This document shows positions 8,316-16,654 of a DNA stretch of 64,000 nt, in pieces. The position numbers and the translations under genes were made by a program. Source of the DNA: Marinobacter alexandrii (GTDB lineage: Bacteria > Pseudomonadota > Gammaproteobacteria > Pseudomonadales > Oleiphilaceae); contig NZ_SWKM01000014.1 in the NCBI RefSeq assembly GCF_005871205.1, forward strand, positions 412,001 through 476,000, read 5' to 3'. Below the pieces are notes generated by a model. That model saw nothing but the letters and a program-made list of their open reading frames with translations. It had not been told where the DNA came from and did not search any database. Within the stretch, counting starts at the first letter, position 1, and every line of letters begins with the position of its first letter.

Positions 8316-9167
8316 ATGAAGTGCCGATTAGTGGACGTATTTGCCCGCCAGAGGTTCCACGGAAACGGGCTCACGATTTTTTACGACTTTGAATCGCTGG
8401 ATGAGCAGGAAATGCTCGTACTCACTCAGGAAATGCGACAGTTTGAATCGATATTTCTGAAAGGAAGTCCCGGGAACTGGTCAGCCCGGATTTTCACAAT
8501 GGAAGAGGAGCTGGACTTTGCGGGTCACCCCTTGCTGGGTCTTGCCTATCATCTGCACCAGGCCCACGGCTCGTTGACGGAGCCAGGGAAATGGCAGGTC
8601 GCTGTTAATGGTCGTGAGGTGACTCTGTCGAGCAGTTGGGAGGGCGATGGGGTGTTCCGGGCCTCTATGTCTCAGGGCGAACCGACGCACCTTAAAACGC
8701 TTTCCTCTGAGGAGTCTTCAGCGTTCTACGAGGCCTTGAATTTATCGCCGGACTCCTGCTCATCTTACCCGGCAGAAGTCATTACCACCGGTCTTCCTTA
8801 CCTGATTCTTCCGGTGGACGGACCTCTCGATGCCATTGAATTCATGAGCCCGGACCTGAGCCCGCAGCTTGCTCGGCACGAGGCAAAATTCGTTTATGTT
8901 CTGGATACGCGCACATTTGAAGGGCGTACCTGGGACAACGCAGGCAAGGTGGAAGACATAGCAACCGGGAGCGCCGCAGGCCCAGCGGCAGTTTATCTTT
9001 TCAGGCATGGTTTGATGACAAAAAATCCGATTACCATTTCTCAGGGGCGCTTCTGCGGAAGGCCCAGTCAGATTGAAGTGCTGTTGCAGTTTGAAGGGCG
9101 GGAGATATCCGACGTTCAGGTTGCCGGCAACGTTGTCGATGTGGCTGAAATCAGATTCGGCAGCTGA
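8316..9167 (+). CDS. PhzF-family isomerase-like protein (copy 1)
   Basis: A 283-residue PhzF/diaminopimelate-epimerase-fold protein. The start (VDVFARQRFHGNGLTIF) is the usual VDVF..xxxGNPxxV opening, Glu44 in RQFESIF sits where PhzF has its catalytic glutamate, and ELDFAGHPLLG corresponds to the E-[LI]-xFAGHPTxG motif. The C-terminal half has the second lobe with ATGSAAGPAAVYLFRHG. Family members isomerise or epimerise small metabolites; only PhzF itself makes phenazines, and no other phz gene is visible. A second, diverged member lies at 10222-11103. Substrate unknown. Family call is firm. Confidence 0.9.
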   Translation: MKCRLVDVFARQRFHGNGLTIFYDFESLDEQEMLVLTQEMRQFESIFLKGSPGNWSARIFTMEEELDFAGHPLLGLAYHLHQAHGSLTEPGKWQVAVNGREVTLSSSWEGDGVFRASMSQGEPTHLKTLSSEESSAFYEALNLSPDSCSSYPAEVITTGLPYLILPVDGPLDAIEFMSPDLSPQLARHEAKFVYVLDTRTFEGRTWDNAGKVEDIATGSAAGPAAVYLFRHGLMTKNPITISQGRFCGRPSQIEVLLQFEGREISDVQVAGNVVDVAEIRFGS

Positions 9168-9379
9168 CGTTTAAAGTTAGTTAAAACGCACCATGGCAAC
9201 TGATCGAGTCATCACAAGGCGTGATGATAAAGATACCGTAACGGAATTATTCAATCCCCTCCAAACTCCCAATAATTCTCTCCAGATGACGTGCACTGAG
9301 CCGTCGCCAGGAGCTTGCTCAACGGTCGCTCGCCGGCAGCTGTTTTGGAAGTCTCGTAACTAGAGGTTCTGGAGGAGAA

Positions 9380-10141
9380 ATGGACGGTCAAAGTAACTGC
9401 ACCACGATCAGCCCAGCAAGTTGGGAGCTCAGTGCGGCCAGCGAGAGTGCTGAGCAAAAATGGTACAAGCCGATCCTGTCTGTCCATTCTGACGCGTTTG
9501 GCAATAAGCACGTTTACAAGGCTTTTCGATTTTCCCGGGGCCTTTTGGGCAGGTATTTCCTGTTCCTCGCATCCCACGAATTCAACATGCTCAAGCGGGT
9601 GGAGCATCTGGACTTTACGCCCGATCAAATTAGTCGGGGATCGGATAATTTGCCCACCATTAAATATCGCCTGATAGAAGGAACGCCCATAAAGGGCATT
9701 GCTGGAAAAAACCGGATTCCCGAGGGCTTCTTTTCGGCACTTTTCAACGATGTCAGAGTGCTGCATCAGAATGGCGTTGTGCACATGGACCTTGGCAACT
9801 CTGGCAATATTCTGGTGTCTCAAGAGGGGCGTCCAATCATCATCGATTTCGGCTCTGCCGTACCCCTAAACCGGCTGCCTTCTGGAGTTCGAAGCTGGGC
9901 TCTGAAGAAAGATCTGCTCGGTGTGCTTAAGCTTTGGCAACGATTCGATAGCGAGTCGTTGCCGCCGAGTCTCCTGCGTTATTTTCATCGGAATTACCGA
10001 AAAAATATTTACACACCCAAGCGTTTCTTTAAGGCCGTACGGAAACAGCTGAACAAAAACGAGGCCCGACTGGATGGTTCCGGGTTAACCACAGTGATTA
10101 GCCTGTTTATTGGACTCTTAGTGCTCGTTTCTCTGGCATAA
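9380..10141 (+). CDS. Protein-kinase-like protein with C-terminal membrane anchor
   Basis: A 253-residue kinase-fold protein. The catalytic loop reads VVHMDLGNSGNIL (His135-Met-Asp137, Asn140 and Asn143) and is followed by IIIDFGSA (DFG at 156-158), matching the small bacterial kinases related to RIO, InaA and LPS-core (Kdo) kinases. The N-lobe lysine is likely K48 in HVYKAFRF, and a glycine-rich loop is not obvious. The last 20 residues form one hydrophobic helix, which would tether the protein to the inner membrane with the kinase in the cytoplasm. A GGAGGAG ribosome-binding site precedes the ATG. It sits between two phzF-like genes with no obvious partner. The substrate could be a lipid or sugar rather than a protein. 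Kinase fold is well supported; biological role is open. Confidence 0.75.
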   Translation: MDGQSNCTTISPASWELSAASESAEQKWYKPILSVHSDAFGNKHVYKAFRFSRGLLGRYFLFLASHEFNMLKRVEHLDFTPDQISRGSDNLPTIKYRLIEGTPIKGIAGKNRIPEGFFSALFNDVRVLHQNGVVHMDLGNSGNILVSQEGRPIIIDFGSAVPLNRLPSGVRSWALKKDLLGVLKLWQRFDSESLPPSLLRYFHRNYRKNIYTPKRFFKAVRKQLNKNEARLDGSGLTTVISLFIGLLVLVSLA

Positions 10142-10221
10142 CGCGTCGTAAACTTGGTGATTGCGCTCATAGGATTTTCCACCTTTGGTGCAGAGGGCAA
10201 CCCGACGGACGCATCCATGTT

Positions 10222-11103
10222 TCAGTCATCAAAAACAACTTCTTTTATCTCCTTGATGACGCCTCGCCCGCCTGCGTACAGACGCAGGATCTGTTCGTTG
10301 CCATCAATATCCAGCCGGACGGTGATCACGCTGGGAGAGGAGGGCGACATCCAGCGGCCCTGCTCAATGACGAACTCCTGTTTCGCGATGCCAAGCGCAT
10401 CACGGAGGTAACAGGCGAGGGGGCCTGCAGCCATGCCGGTTGCGGGCTCTTCCGGTATGCCATACCGAGGTGCAAACATCCGAGCTCCAGCATCCCTTCC
10501 ATGACCGACGTCTTCAAAGCAGAAAACGTAAAAACCAATTAGATCTAGAGAAACGCTCAGCTTTTCAATCATATCCAAGTCTACCTTGAGATTCCTGATC
10601 GTTTCGGCGCGGCGGACACCGACCAGGAGAAAGCTATTCCCTGTGTTGACGACTTTTGGCGCTGCTCCATTAACCAGGTCTGATCGCGCTATCCCAAGAG
10701 CTTTCAGGGCAGATTGAAGATCGGCATCGTTCAGCGCCTCATAGGCCGGTGCTTTCTGCTCCATGAACGCAGCATCACTTTCCATGTGGATTGACCTGCA
10801 ACCATCAATGGTTTCTTTCGACAGCTGATCCGTTGTGAATAAGCCGTCTTGACGCAGATAGCTGAATGTGGCGACCGTTGCATGGCCGCAATGGGCAATC
10901 TGCTGGGTTGGTGTAAAGAACTCCAGTTTGATGTCTGCGGAGTCCGACGGAGACACAAACGCCGTTTCTGACAAACCAACAGCCGCAGCAATTCGTTGCT
11001 TTTGTTCAACGCTGAACCGCTCTGCGTTTAATACGATGCCTGCCGGGTTTCCTCCGGACTCGCCATCAACAAAGGCACTCACGATTGGAACTTGAATTTT
11101 CAT
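10222..11103 (-). CDS. PhzF-family isomerase-like protein (copy 2)
   Basis: A 293-residue PhzF-family protein, distantly related to that at 8316. It opens with VPIVSAFVDGESGGNPAGIVL, has the catalytic-type glutamate at Glu46 (GLSETAFVSP) and the substrate-binding QQIAHCGHATVATF and EEPATGMAAGPLACYLR segments. The frame extends 24 codons further upstream, but the ATG at 11103 is preceded by AAAGGAGATTGCAAA, an excellent ribosome-binding site, so that start is preferred. The DUF1127 gene lies 13 bp upstream on the same strand, and the LysR gene at 11451 is divergent, an arrangement suggesting LysR-dependent control. Substrate unknown. Confidence 0.9.
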   Translation of the reverse strand: MKIQVPIVSAFVDGESGGNPAGIVLNAERFSVEQKQRIAAAVGLSETAFVSPSDSADIKLEFFTPTQQIAHCGHATVATFSYLRQDGLFTTDQLSKETIDGCRSIHMESDAAFMEQKAPAYEALNDADLQSALKALGIARSDLVNGAAPKVVNTGNSFLLVGVRRAETIRNLKVDLDMIEKLSVSLDLIGFYVFCFEDVGHGRDAGARMFAPRYGIPEEPATGMAAGPLACYLRDALGIAKQEFVIEQGRWMSPSSPSVITVRLDIDGNEQILRLYAGGRGVIKEIKEVVFDD

Positions 11104-11116
11104 TTTGCAATCTCCT

Positions 11117-11329
11117 TTATTGTTTCCAGAATGGTTTCTGGTATTCGTTTTCTGCCTGACTTCTCGAAATGCCAAGATCTTTCAGCATGAAATCCGACAA
11201 CCTTGCGAGATCTTTACGAGTCCGCCGGTTGGTTTGCCATTTCCTGAACAAGGCAATTAACCTCCTATTAAGCCTTTGTGCTCCAGCTGACTCACAAACA
11301 TCACGGCCGGTTATCGCTATGGTTGTCAT
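11117..11329 (-). CDS. DUF1127 (YjiS-like) small basic protein
   Basis: A 70-residue protein. Its C-terminal half (RRTRKDLARLSDFMLKDLGI followed by SRSQAENEYQKPFW) is the DUF1127 pattern: a short basic helix pair ending in a D[ILM]G[IL]SR motif. DUF1127 proteins occur across proteobacteria and some have been linked to RNA turnover and phosphate or carbon metabolism. It is the first gene of a two-gene unit with phzF (13 bp downstream) and faces the divergent LysR gene. The 121-bp gap between them should hold both promoters and LysR sites. Confidence 0.85.
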   Translation of the reverse strand: MTTIAITGRDVCESAGAQRLNRRLIALFRKWQTNRRTRKDLARLSDFMLKDLGISRSQAENEYQKPFWKQ

Positions 11330-11450
11330 GAGGTGTTCTCCCGCTTGTGTATGTATGCTCTATCTTTTCAACTGCTGGCCTGGTGAACAAACGGGTAAAA
11401 TTGCGCTACGCTTAATTAAAACTTAATTATGAGCCAACTAAGGGCAGGCC

Positions 11451-12338
11451 ATGTCGAACCTACCGCCATTAAGGGGAATGCAGGCATTTCGGTATGCCGC
11501 CAGAGAACTGAGCTTCAAGGCAGCGGCGGAATCCCTGAACATTTCCCAAGCAGCCGTCAGCACCCACATTCGTGGCATGGAGAACTTCCTCGGATTAAAG
11601 CTTTTCGTTCGTCTGACCCGCGAAGTGCAATTAACGCCGGAGGGAAGGGCACTTGCAGGCTATGTTGAGACCGGCTTCCAGGAATTAGAGAAAGGCATTG
11701 CGCTGCTTTCGCCGAACGCCGATCCCGGCCGTTTAACGGTGGCAACGGTGCCTTCCTTTGCCAGTCGCTGGCTTGTGCCCAGACTTAATTCGTTCCAGGA
11801 AATGTATCCGGAGATCAAATTAAGCATTCAGCCCAACCTTCAGTTGGTGGACTTCCAGGGGGATGGTGTAGATCTTGCCATTCGTTTTGGTAACGGCAAT
11901 TACCCGGGGCTCGAATCCCGGGCTCTGCTTGAAGAAAAGCTGTTACCGGTCTGTCATAGCGAGCTTTTTAATATCGACTCCGTAACGCCTGCCGTTTTGG
12001 CTGAGCTCCCATGGCTCATAGACGATTCCGTCGACATGGAAAGTTCGTGGTTAGCGTTCCAGGAAAAGCTCGGTGCCAACATACCCGACAGCTCTATAAA
12101 ATTGCGGGTTTCGGAGGGCACCACACTCGTCGAGGCGGTACTTGCTGGAAGAGGAATAGCATTGATGCGATACAGCCTTGTTAAAGACCTTCTCAAATCG
12201 GGCTTGCTCCTTTGCCCAATTGATATTTCGATACCTGCGGAATACCAGTATTACCTCGTGGCACCGGAGGCTAAATTTCGCACCGCCAAGGTCCGTGCGT
12301 TTGTTTCGTGGATTACTGGCAAAGTAAATGCCGAGTAG
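11451..12338 (+). CDS. LysR-family transcriptional regulator
   Basis: A 295-residue LysR-type regulator with an N-terminal winged HTH (residues about 8-66: FRYAARELSFKAAAESLNIS and then QAAVSTHIRGMENFLG) and a periplasmic-binding-protein-like effector domain (about 90-290). The opening resembles the GcvA/AmpR subgroup (LPPLRGMQAFRYAAR). It is transcribed away from the DUF1127-phzF pair, the classic LysR arrangement in which the regulator controls its divergent neighbours. The intergenic region has an AT-rich interrupted repeat (TTAATTAAAACTTAATTA, about 11411-11428) that may be part of the binding site. Effector unknown. Confidence 0.92.
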   Translation: MSNLPPLRGMQAFRYAARELSFKAAAESLNISQAAVSTHIRGMENFLGLKLFVRLTREVQLTPEGRALAGYVETGFQELEKGIALLSPNADPGRLTVATVPSFASRWLVPRLNSFQEMYPEIKLSIQPNLQLVDFQGDGVDLAIRFGNGNYPGLESRALLEEKLLPVCHSELFNIDSVTPAVLAELPWLIDDSVDMESSWLAFQEKLGANIPDSSIKLRVSEGTTLVEAVLAGRGIALMRYSLVKDLLKSGLLLCPIDISIPAEYQYYLVAPEAKFRTAKVRAFVSWITGKVNAE

Positions 12339-12593
12339 TAGCCCCGAATCTCAAGATGCTAATCTTGAAATGCTTGTTGAGTGGATCAAAGAGTACGGAC
12401 AACCAGAGACGTTTTAAGAATTTCATAGATATGCTCGGCCGCAATGAAAAACCGCGCTGAGGTGGTTAAGCTCTAGTTTGGATTAAACCGAACACGGCAT
12501 CACAAGTGGCTCCTCAGGACGAAATACCCATCTGGGTGGCGTCAGCCCAGAGGCCTTTGAAATGGCCTCCACAGGTTGCACAACCGAACGAAC

Positions 12594-13613
12594 ATGGATT
12601 ATCTATGTCCCATGGCTCAAATAACCTCACTGTATGTCTATAAGGTCGTCAGTCAGGCAAGCCCAGGCGTCGAAACGCGGGACTTGATACGAAAACTTGG
12701 CCTTCCGGTGAACGGTCCCATCGATCCCACTCAGATGGTGTCCTCATCGGACTATTATGACTTTTTTGCTGAACTGGTTGATCGGGATCCCAATGGCCTT
12801 TCATTACCGCTGAAGATCGGCGCTGCCATGCGAAGCGACGAGTACGGCGCTTTCGGGCTGGCGTGGAAATCCGCACCGACCTTGCACGGCTCCTTCACAA
12901 GGGCAGAGCGGTACGGGCATGTTCTGGGCAGTGCAGAAACGTATTCCCTTGAGGAAACGGGGCAGGGTTTCTTCTTCAACCTTGAAAAAGCAGGGGATGG
13001 TTGTCCAGGCATGCAGCTCTCTAATGAGGCCAGCATGTCGGCCGTAGATACCATCAGCAAAGAAGTTTGCTCCTCACGCTTTATTCCGATGGCCATCTAT
13101 TTCAAGCATGCACCCAGGGGCGATGCCCGAGTGTACGAATCTCATTTCGGTTGCCCTGTCCATTTCCAGTCGGGACGAGATGCGTTGCTTGTGAGTAAAG
13201 AAAGCATCGAAATTCCAAACAAGCTAGGCGACGAATCCATCGCCCAGTTTTTCGACCGACATCTTGAACAACAGCTGAATTCGCTGAAAGGCGATATCGA
13301 TCTGCAACAACAAGTCAGGCGTGCCGTAGTCAACGTGCTCAGTGAGGGTGTACCGAAGCTGTCACGGATTGCATCCGAATTGAAAATAGGCGCACGGACA
13401 TTGCAGAGGAGATTGTCGGAGCAGGGATATTCATATCAAAATGTTGTCGACATGGCGCAGAAGGATCTCGCACAACGGCTGCTTCGGGAGACAGACTACA
13501 GTCTTGCCGAGGTGGCATTCCTGACGGGGTTTGCTGAGCAGAGTGGCTTCACACGGGCTTTTAAGCGGTGGGCCGGACAGACTCCACGGTCCTATCGACT
13601 TTCGACTCGTTGA
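12594..13613 (+). CDS. AraC-family regulator (arabinose-binding-like N-terminal domain)
   Basis: A 339-residue AraC/XylS regulator of the OruR/ArgR-like type. An N-terminal ligand domain of about 200 residues (EYGAFGLAWKSAPTLHGSF is typical of the Arabinose_bd family) is followed by a C-terminal double HTH (about 245-335: LSRIASELKIGARTLQRRLS, then LAEVAFLTGFAEQSGFTRAF). The frame is open from a TTG at 12576; the ATG at 12594 is used here, and a third Met at 12612 is equally possible because no strong SD is seen. The NAD(P)-binding gene 112 bp downstream could be its target. The 255 bp before the gene contain no recognisable gene. Confidence 0.88.
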   Translation: MDYLCPMAQITSLYVYKVVSQASPGVETRDLIRKLGLPVNGPIDPTQMVSSSDYYDFFAELVDRDPNGLSLPLKIGAAMRSDEYGAFGLAWKSAPTLHGSFTRAERYGHVLGSAETYSLEETGQGFFFNLEKAGDGCPGMQLSNEASMSAVDTISKEVCSSRFIPMAIYFKHAPRGDARVYESHFGCPVHFQSGRDALLVSKESIEIPNKLGDESIAQFFDRHLEQQLNSLKGDIDLQQQVRRAVVNVLSEGVPKLSRIASELKIGARTLQRRLSEQGYSYQNVVDMAQKDLAQRLLRETDYSLAEVAFLTGFAEQSGFTRAFKRWAGQTPRSYRLSTR

Positions 13614-13724
13614 CGCTGAGCTTGACGTTGTCGCCCGCTGCACAAACCCTGGCACGCTGAGGCAATAACAAGCGACACTCTTCCACGAAAATTGACTTGC
13701 ACACATGTTGAAGGGAGCAAGTCA

Positions 13725-14567
13725 ATGAAACCATCCAATCAGACACATCAATCAATTCTCGTAGTAGGCGGTACCGGAAAAACTGGCAAACGCGTTGTTG
13801 AACAGCTGAAAGACAGTGGTCATGAGGTTCGAGTTGGGTCCCGCTCAGCCATCCCGTCTTTTGACTGGGGCAACGAAAAAAGCTGGACTCCTTGCCTCAC
13901 CGGTGTCACTTCAGCTTACATCACTTACTCACCAGATCTGGCCATGCCGGGCGCAACCGACGCTATCCAGGCGTTTGTTGGCCTAGCCAAACGCCGCGGC
14001 GTGAAGCGACTCGTCCTGTTATCAGGGCGTGGCGAGTCCGAGGCACAAGCCTGCGAAAAAATTGTGCAAGACTCTGGTCTCGAATGGACAATCGTCCGCG
14101 CAAGCTGGTTTAACCAGAACTTTTCTGAGGGGGCATTCATCGACATGGTGTTGAAGGGTGCCATCACTCTGCCAGCAGGCAATCAAGTCGAGCCTTTCGT
14201 TGATGTCGATGACATCGCGGACGTGGCTGTTGCTGCCCTGACTCAGGACCACCACAACGGCCGAATCTATGAAGTGACGGGGCCAAGACTAATGACCTTT
14301 GCGGACGTGGCCAACGACCTTTCCCGCGCGACCGGCCGCGAAATTTCATTCATAGACGTACCCCACAAAGGCTTCATCGCTGAGATGGAGAACTCTGGAG
14401 CACCCGAGGATGTGGTCTGGATGCTGGACTATCTTTTTGCAACGGTACTTGATGGCCGTAACGCCCATTTGACCGAAGGCGTTCAACAGGCACTTGGGCG
14501 CGCACCGAAAGACTTCGCTGCATTTGCAGAAGAGGTCGCAAAGACCGGTATCTGGGAAAAACGCTAA
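13725..14567 (+). CDS. NmrA-like NAD(P)-binding short-chain reductase-type protein
   Basis: A 280-residue atypical SDR of the NmrA/QOR2 type. The nucleotide-binding start ILVVGGTGKTGKRVVEQL (GxxGxxG) is followed by VLLSGRGESEAQA, WTIVRASWFNQNFSE, and a substrate half with FVDVDDIADVAVAAL and RIYEVTGPRLMTF. No Tyr-x3-Lys pair is evident, as in other NmrA-like proteins that act as redox sensors or quinone/ergot-type reductases. The frame is open 11 codons further upstream, but the ATG at 13725 has GAAGGGAG ahead of it. It ends before a strong hairpin at 14632-14657. It may belong to the regulon of the AraC protein just upstream. Confidence 0.85.
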   Translation: MKPSNQTHQSILVVGGTGKTGKRVVEQLKDSGHEVRVGSRSAIPSFDWGNEKSWTPCLTGVTSAYITYSPDLAMPGATDAIQAFVGLAKRRGVKRLVLLSGRGESEAQACEKIVQDSGLEWTIVRASWFNQNFSEGAFIDMVLKGAITLPAGNQVEPFVDVDDIADVAVAALTQDHHNGRIYEVTGPRLMTFADVANDLSRATGREISFIDVPHKGFIAEMENSGAPEDVVWMLDYLFATVLDGRNAHLTEGVQQALGRAPKDFAAFAEEVAKTGIWEKR

Positions 14568-14631
14568 AAGCGACTGCCTGAGCGCGGGCATCGTTTTGGG
14601 TACTGACGCAAGGGCAGGTTGAGCCACTCAC

Positions 14632-14657
14632 ACGCCCTGCCGAAATCGGCAGGGCGT
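14632..14657 (+). terminator. Strong hairpin after the NmrA-like gene
   Basis: A perfect 12-bp inverted repeat (ACGCCCTGCCGA, two bases, then its complement) about 65 bp after the stop. There is no T-run, so it may be a Rho-assisted or transcript-stabilising hairpin. The rest of the 14568-14933 gap shows no convincing gene; a 91-codon frame at 14677-14952 has no family features and runs into the next gene. Confidence 0.5.
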
Positions 14658-14933
14658 TGCCCAACTGTCCCGTTTCATGAATGCCAATGATCTCGAAAAG
14701 GGAGACTTGGTGAAGCTGCTCGACCTTGTCGGCCCGTATTCGGGTGTTTCTGGGCTTCTTTGCCCAGCGTTGGACGAACCTCTGAACATTACACTTAACG
14801 GTTTGGTTAAAAGTTCCCCAATCTATTATGCGGGATTTACGAAAACTGAAATCTGGAGAGTCCGGTTTTTAGCGATTATAGCGACGAGTAATCTATTAGC
14901 TCCGTTCATTTTACAGATACATGGAGCTATCAA

Positions 14934-15761
14934 ATGTTCTCGCGAAGAGTGATATCCACGATTTTCCTTGTCAGTGCAGCAGCACTGGCTTATGCAGATA
15001 ACCATAACGCCGGCTCTTTGGTAAAAGTCATACCCGCTGAAGAAGTGGAATGGGGTTATCTAAACCCTTTGCGGGGAAAGCTTAGCCCCGGCGCTGCAGA
15101 TCTCTGGGTCGATCGCACAAGCGGCAGCGCGACAGGCATGCTCGTTCGGTTCAAGAAGGGTTTCGAGTCACCACCCCACATTCATAACATCACTTATCGC
15201 GGTGTCGTGATCGAAGGAATGATGCACAACGATGACCCGTCCGCGGCAAAAATGTGGATGCCACCCGGATCTTTCTGGACTCAGCCTGCCGGTGAAGACC
15301 ACACAACAGCGGCCGATGGCGAGACGAACCTGATTTATCTGGAGATCGACTCCGGGCCTTACCTGGTAAAGCCGTCTGACGAGCAATTTGATAACGGGGA
15401 ACGGCCGCTTAACCTGCACGCCGACAACGTGGTCTGGCTGGAAGACAGCGACCTGCACACGATCAATGCGGACAATGTGCAGGCCACTCACGTCTGGGGC
15501 AGCACTGCCGATATGGGTGGATCGATGATCAGACTCGGTGCCGGTTTCGAAGGTGAACTGATGACAGAGGCCAGTGAATTTCGCGCCGTGGTGATCGGAG
15601 GGGAGGTCACCCATAACGCTCGGGACCTCGATGAGCCAGAAACTCTTGAAGCCGGGAGTTATATCGAGTCCACGGGCGACTACACTCATGAGTTCGCGAA
15701 CTACAGCGATGATGAAGTGACAATCTACATCCGCACTAACAGCCGCTACTCAGTGCAATAA
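14934..15761 (+). CDS. Secreted DUF4437 (cupin-like) protein
   Basis: A 275-residue exported protein. An N-terminal signal peptide ([21 protein letters not shown], cut in two here only by its A-Y-A/D cleavage point near residue 21) is followed by two cupin-like half-domains. The first has [17 protein letters not shown], with a His-x-His metal-site pattern, and [16 protein letters not shown]; the second repeats the fold ([25 protein letters not shown]). This matches DUF4437. The expected location is the periplasm; the reaction is unknown. GGAGCT lies upstream of the ATG. It seems to be a single-gene unit. Confidence 0.82.
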   Translation: MFSRRVISTIFLVSAAALAYADNHNAGSLVKVIPAEEVEWGYLNPLRGKLSPGAADLWVDRTSGSATGMLVRFKKGFESPPHIHNITYRGVVIEGMMHNDDPSAAKMWMPPGSFWTQPAGEDHTTAADGETNLIYLEIDSGPYLVKPSDEQFDNGERPLNLHADNVVWLEDSDLHTINADNVQATHVWGSTADMGGSMIRLGAGFEGELMTEASEFRAVVIGGEVTHNARDLDEPETLEAGSYIESTGDYTHEFANYSDDEVTIYIRTNSRYSVQ

Positions 15762-15882
15762 CGCCTATCCGGAGCTGGCTGCTGCCTGATAATAAGCCGC
15801 TCGGGCGGCGGCGAGCAGACGGCGAAGGCACGGTATTGCTCAAACAGCTTGGTGCAGTAATAGATGAAGAATAAGAGCAGAA

Positions 15883-15909
15883 AACCCGGTCGAACAAATC
15901 AACCGGGTT
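15883..15909 (-). terminator. Rho-independent terminator (minus strand)
   Basis: The stem AACCCGGT (15883-15890) pairs with ACCGGGTT (15902-15909). Read on the minus strand it is followed by a TTTTCT run, 22 bp after the stop of the small gene at 15932-16063, which supports that gene being real. Confidence 0.65.
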
Positions 15910-15931
15910 CAGGTTCGATTCGAGGCAATCC

Positions 15932-16063
15932 TTAACCAGCGAGTTTGTTATCGTCTTGCTGATCGACAACCTGAGTTTTTCCGATGGCCAGTCTCAGCGC
16001 GAACGCCAAAGTGAAAAATGCCGACAGGCCTCCGAACAGAGTAATCACAGGGATAATGTTCAT
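15932..16063 (-). CDS. Small single-helix membrane protein
   Basis: A 43-residue protein beginning MNIIPVITLFGG, with one hydrophobic helix (about residues 3-27) and a short polar tail ending DNKLAG. The ATG at 16063 is preceded by TGGAGG at 11-nt spacing, and a terminator follows the stop, which together argue for a genuine small gene. The frame could extend 18 codons further, but that extension is polar and lacks an SD. No family recognised. It may be an accessory subunit of a membrane complex or a stress-induced small membrane protein; neither can be shown here. Confidence 0.55.
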   Translation of the reverse strand: MNIIPVITLFGGLSAFFTLAFALRLAIGKTQVVDQQDDNKLAG

Positions 16064-16250
16064 AGGTTCTAAAACCTCCAGTTGTTTCTTCAATGGGACA
16101 TGCCTGCGGTCTTGCAAAAAGCGTTGTCCCGAAGAGCAAATAAATTCGAGCCTTGTTCTTTAGACAATGACCGATAGAAAGCTAACGACTATTTTACGAG
16201 GAAGAGGCGCTCCAGGTCGTATGCAGAAACCGTTACTGCTCGTATGCAAA

Positions 16251-16405
16251 TGGACGATCACAGAAAGTGCTAAACCTGCTAAGCCATGAATCAATTAGTT
16301 AGCGGTCGGATTCCACACAAAGTGCTAAACAAACTTAAAGTAGATTCTAGGATAGAGCGCTGATTCAGAATTCCACACAAAGTGCTAAATTTGTCGTCCG
16401 CGCCG
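16251..16405 (+). repeat. 155-bp direct repeat, copy A (left of RHS gene)
   Basis: This block opens with TGGACGATCACAGAAAGTGC and holds three copies of the core CACAnAAAGTGCTAAA (at about 16260, 16314, 16374). It includes a shared AAACTTAAAGTAGATTCTAG segment and ends with TTCCACACAAAGTGCTAAAT plus TGTCGTCC. The same order and spacing (120 bp from first to last element) recur at 29183-29337. The 16064-16654 gap is otherwise gene-free. Confidence 0.85.
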
Positions 16406-16620
16406 GTAGCGAAACTCTTCTGTAGTCCAAGAGACGAATTCCTATCCAAACGGCTCGAAATAGTGACAACTTTCCAATCTTTCCAGTCATTTTGAAGTTC
16501 CTGCCTTCGTCCCACCGCGGCCTAAGTCTTTGTCAAAGAATGTAAAACATCTCGGAAAAGTGAATCAGTCAGTTTCCGATAGATTTTGGCCTGCCATAAT
16601 TCAATCTAAATTTGGGATCG

Positions 16621-16637
16621 GCACCAGTGGTGCTTTT
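16621..16637 (+). promoter_or_regulatory. Short hairpin plus T-run in the RHS leader
   Basis: GCACC-AGT-GGTGC followed by TTTT, 18 bp before the RHS start codon. It has the form of a small terminator or attenuator; the 5-bp stem is weak, so it may be chance. Confidence 0.3.
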
Positions 16638-16654
16638 GATACAGGGAAGTTGTG

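Noticed and set aside
14677-14952. 91-codon plus-strand frame before the DUF4437 gene
   Set aside because: No family features, no good ribosome site, overlaps the next gene's start, and begins right after a terminator-like hairpin.
15901-15930. GGTTCGATTC resembling the T-loop of a tRNA
   Set aside because: No acceptor, D or anticodon stems can be folded around it; it follows the terminator hairpin of the neighbouring small gene.
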